Shown here: positions 6,069 to 6,643 of the stretch, piece after piece
Position numbering within the stretch: the first letter of the stretch is position 1
How the letters are laid out: each line of letters opens with the position of its first letter
From: Pseudomonadota bacterium
GTDB taxonomy: Bacteria > Pseudomonadota > Alphaproteobacteria > Micropepsales > Micropepsaceae
Assembly: GCA_025360685.1 (NCBI GenBank)
Contig: JANYBR010000229.1
Span: 1 to 6,643 of the forward strand
Direction of reading: 5' to 3'
Length of the DNA: 6,643 nt
Notes under the pieces: model-generated
The model's input: the letters and a program-made list of their open reading frames with translations, nothing else
Told to the model about the DNA's origin: nothing
The model's database searches: none
Position numbers and translations under genes: made by a program

Positions 6069-6509
6069 CAGCCTCACAGTCTTGCTCAGGCAAATAGGCA
6101 ATCACACCGCCGTGGCCAACAACGTTTTCCGAACACGCTTACACGCATGCTCAAGGACTGGTGGACGCAGTTGCACACACATCGCATCTCGCGCTGCAGG
6201 GCTGTCATGCCACGTGGATCGTTGCATCATGAACGGTATGGCGTGACATCTGGAATTCTTGCGGCACTGAATCGCCCCGGCTTTCGTAGGCACTACGAAG
6301 GAAGACCTCGCGCCGCGTAGTCTTCTTCTTGGCAGCGTATTCGCATCGCCGAAGCTCATCTGGTCCATGCAACAAAGCCCCTTGTGCACCCGATCCAATT
6401 TCAGCACACTTCGGGTTGCTTGATCAGACCTTCCCTAGATTTTCGCAATCGCTATTGTCGTTCCGATCGCCAACGGTACGATTCCCACTTGCAACCGACA
6501 GGCAATCCC
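6069..6509. other. Non-coding stretch between membrane protein and secreted protein
   Basis: This 440-bp stretch shows no convincing gene. The 101-residue - frame (6407-6102) is Arg/Cys-rich with no domain. Its segment VVPTKAGAIQ resembles the false peptide produced when dispersed palindromic repeats are translated. The promoter of the gene at 6510 should lie in the last 100 bases, which are visibly more AT-rich, but no clear -35/-10 pair can be set. Confidence 0.5.
6281..6301. repeat. Compact hairpin, candidate REP-like palindromic repeat
   Basis: CTTTCGTAG (6281-6289) and CTACGAAGG (6293-6301) pair over nine positions with one G-T wobble, around the three-base loop GCA. Just after it GAAGAC (6301-6306) pairs with GTCTTC (6320-6325). 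The preceding GAATCGCCCCGG together with the hairpin resembles dispersed intergenic repeats of proteobacteria, whose false translation contains VPxKAGxQ. Only one copy is in the window, so repetition is inferred. Confidence 0.4.
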
Positions 6510-6643
6510 ATGCATGCATCCCGCTCGCTCGTCGTGTTGTCCGTTGGAGTCGCCTTGCTGGCTGGAAATTGCACGGCATCCGCCGCCGAAAGTCCCGATG
6601 CGTTGATCAAGCGGCAGTCGCAGGAGTTCTCCGATGCATCGGC
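6510..6643 (+). CDS. Exported protein, 5' part only (possibly NTF2-like/DUF4440)
   Basis: The window ends inside this gene after 44 codons. The start ATG at 6510 has AGG at 6500-6502, seven bases upstream. Residues 1-25 are a classic signal peptide: His/Arg near the start, a core of about 13 hydrophobic residues, then ASA followed by AES, so cleavage after Ala25 or Ala26 is likely. Cys21 is not in a proper lipobox (AGNC). The mature start, DALIKRQSQEFSDAS, is a charged helix like the first helix of secreted NTF2-like (SnoaL/DUF4440) proteins. That identity is a guess from 20 residues. The signal peptide and start are well supported. Confidence 0.7.
   Translation, partial: MHASRSLVVLSVGVALLAGNCTASAAESPDALIKRQSQEFSDAS

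Noticed and set aside
1..6643. tRNA, rRNA or CRISPR array
   Set aside because: No cloverleaf-type sequence, rRNA signature or regularly spaced repeats were seen on reading either strand.

Overview
The window reads as a moderately GC-rich proteobacterial chromosome segment. The style of the genes (a LytS/LytR-type two-component pair, a CusF-like copper chaperone, exported small proteins) fits Gammaproteobacteria of the Xanthomonadales/Lysobacterales kind. That placement is an impression from protein style, not a measurement.

Left part (1-1966). The window opens inside a DJ-1/PfpI-family gene whose reading frame is interrupted by one in-frame TGA and then continues to its proper C-terminus, so it looks like a fresh nonsense pseudogene. 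After about 180 bp without a gene comes an intact, apparently exported protein of 417 residues. It carries two retropepsin-like aspartic protease halves, each with a DTGA motif, behind a helical, TPR-like N-terminal part.

Middle part (1967-3371). This looks like a patchwork of gene remnants. It holds a short possible single-span membrane protein, then a fragment resembling the C-terminus of tricorn-like S41 peptidases (+ strand). Convergent to that is a CusF-like periplasmic copper/silver-binding protein on the - strand whose signal peptide seems broken by a frameshift or a junction. Upstream of cusF on the same strand lies a second stretch that resembles another S41-type C-terminal tail. An inverted repeat around a run of seven C's lies beside that tail and could mark a rearrangement boundary. 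The next 380 bp hold no convincing gene.

Right part (3372-6643). A four-span LytS-type sensor histidine kinase and a LytTR response regulator overlap by ATGA and clearly form one operon. A 216-residue multi-span membrane protein follows in the same direction after a 226-bp gap that contains a small dyad. Then comes a 440-bp stretch without a gene, holding a compact hairpin that resembles a dispersed palindromic repeat. The window ends in the first 44 codons of an exported protein.

Functionally, the kinase and regulator are the only pair that obviously work together. The protease, the copper-binding protein and the final secreted protein all point to the periplasm but show no shared pathway. 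I see no convincing undescribed system. The most notable points are the decayed S41/cusF patchwork, the in-frame TGA, and the tandem aspartic protease with its helical front end.
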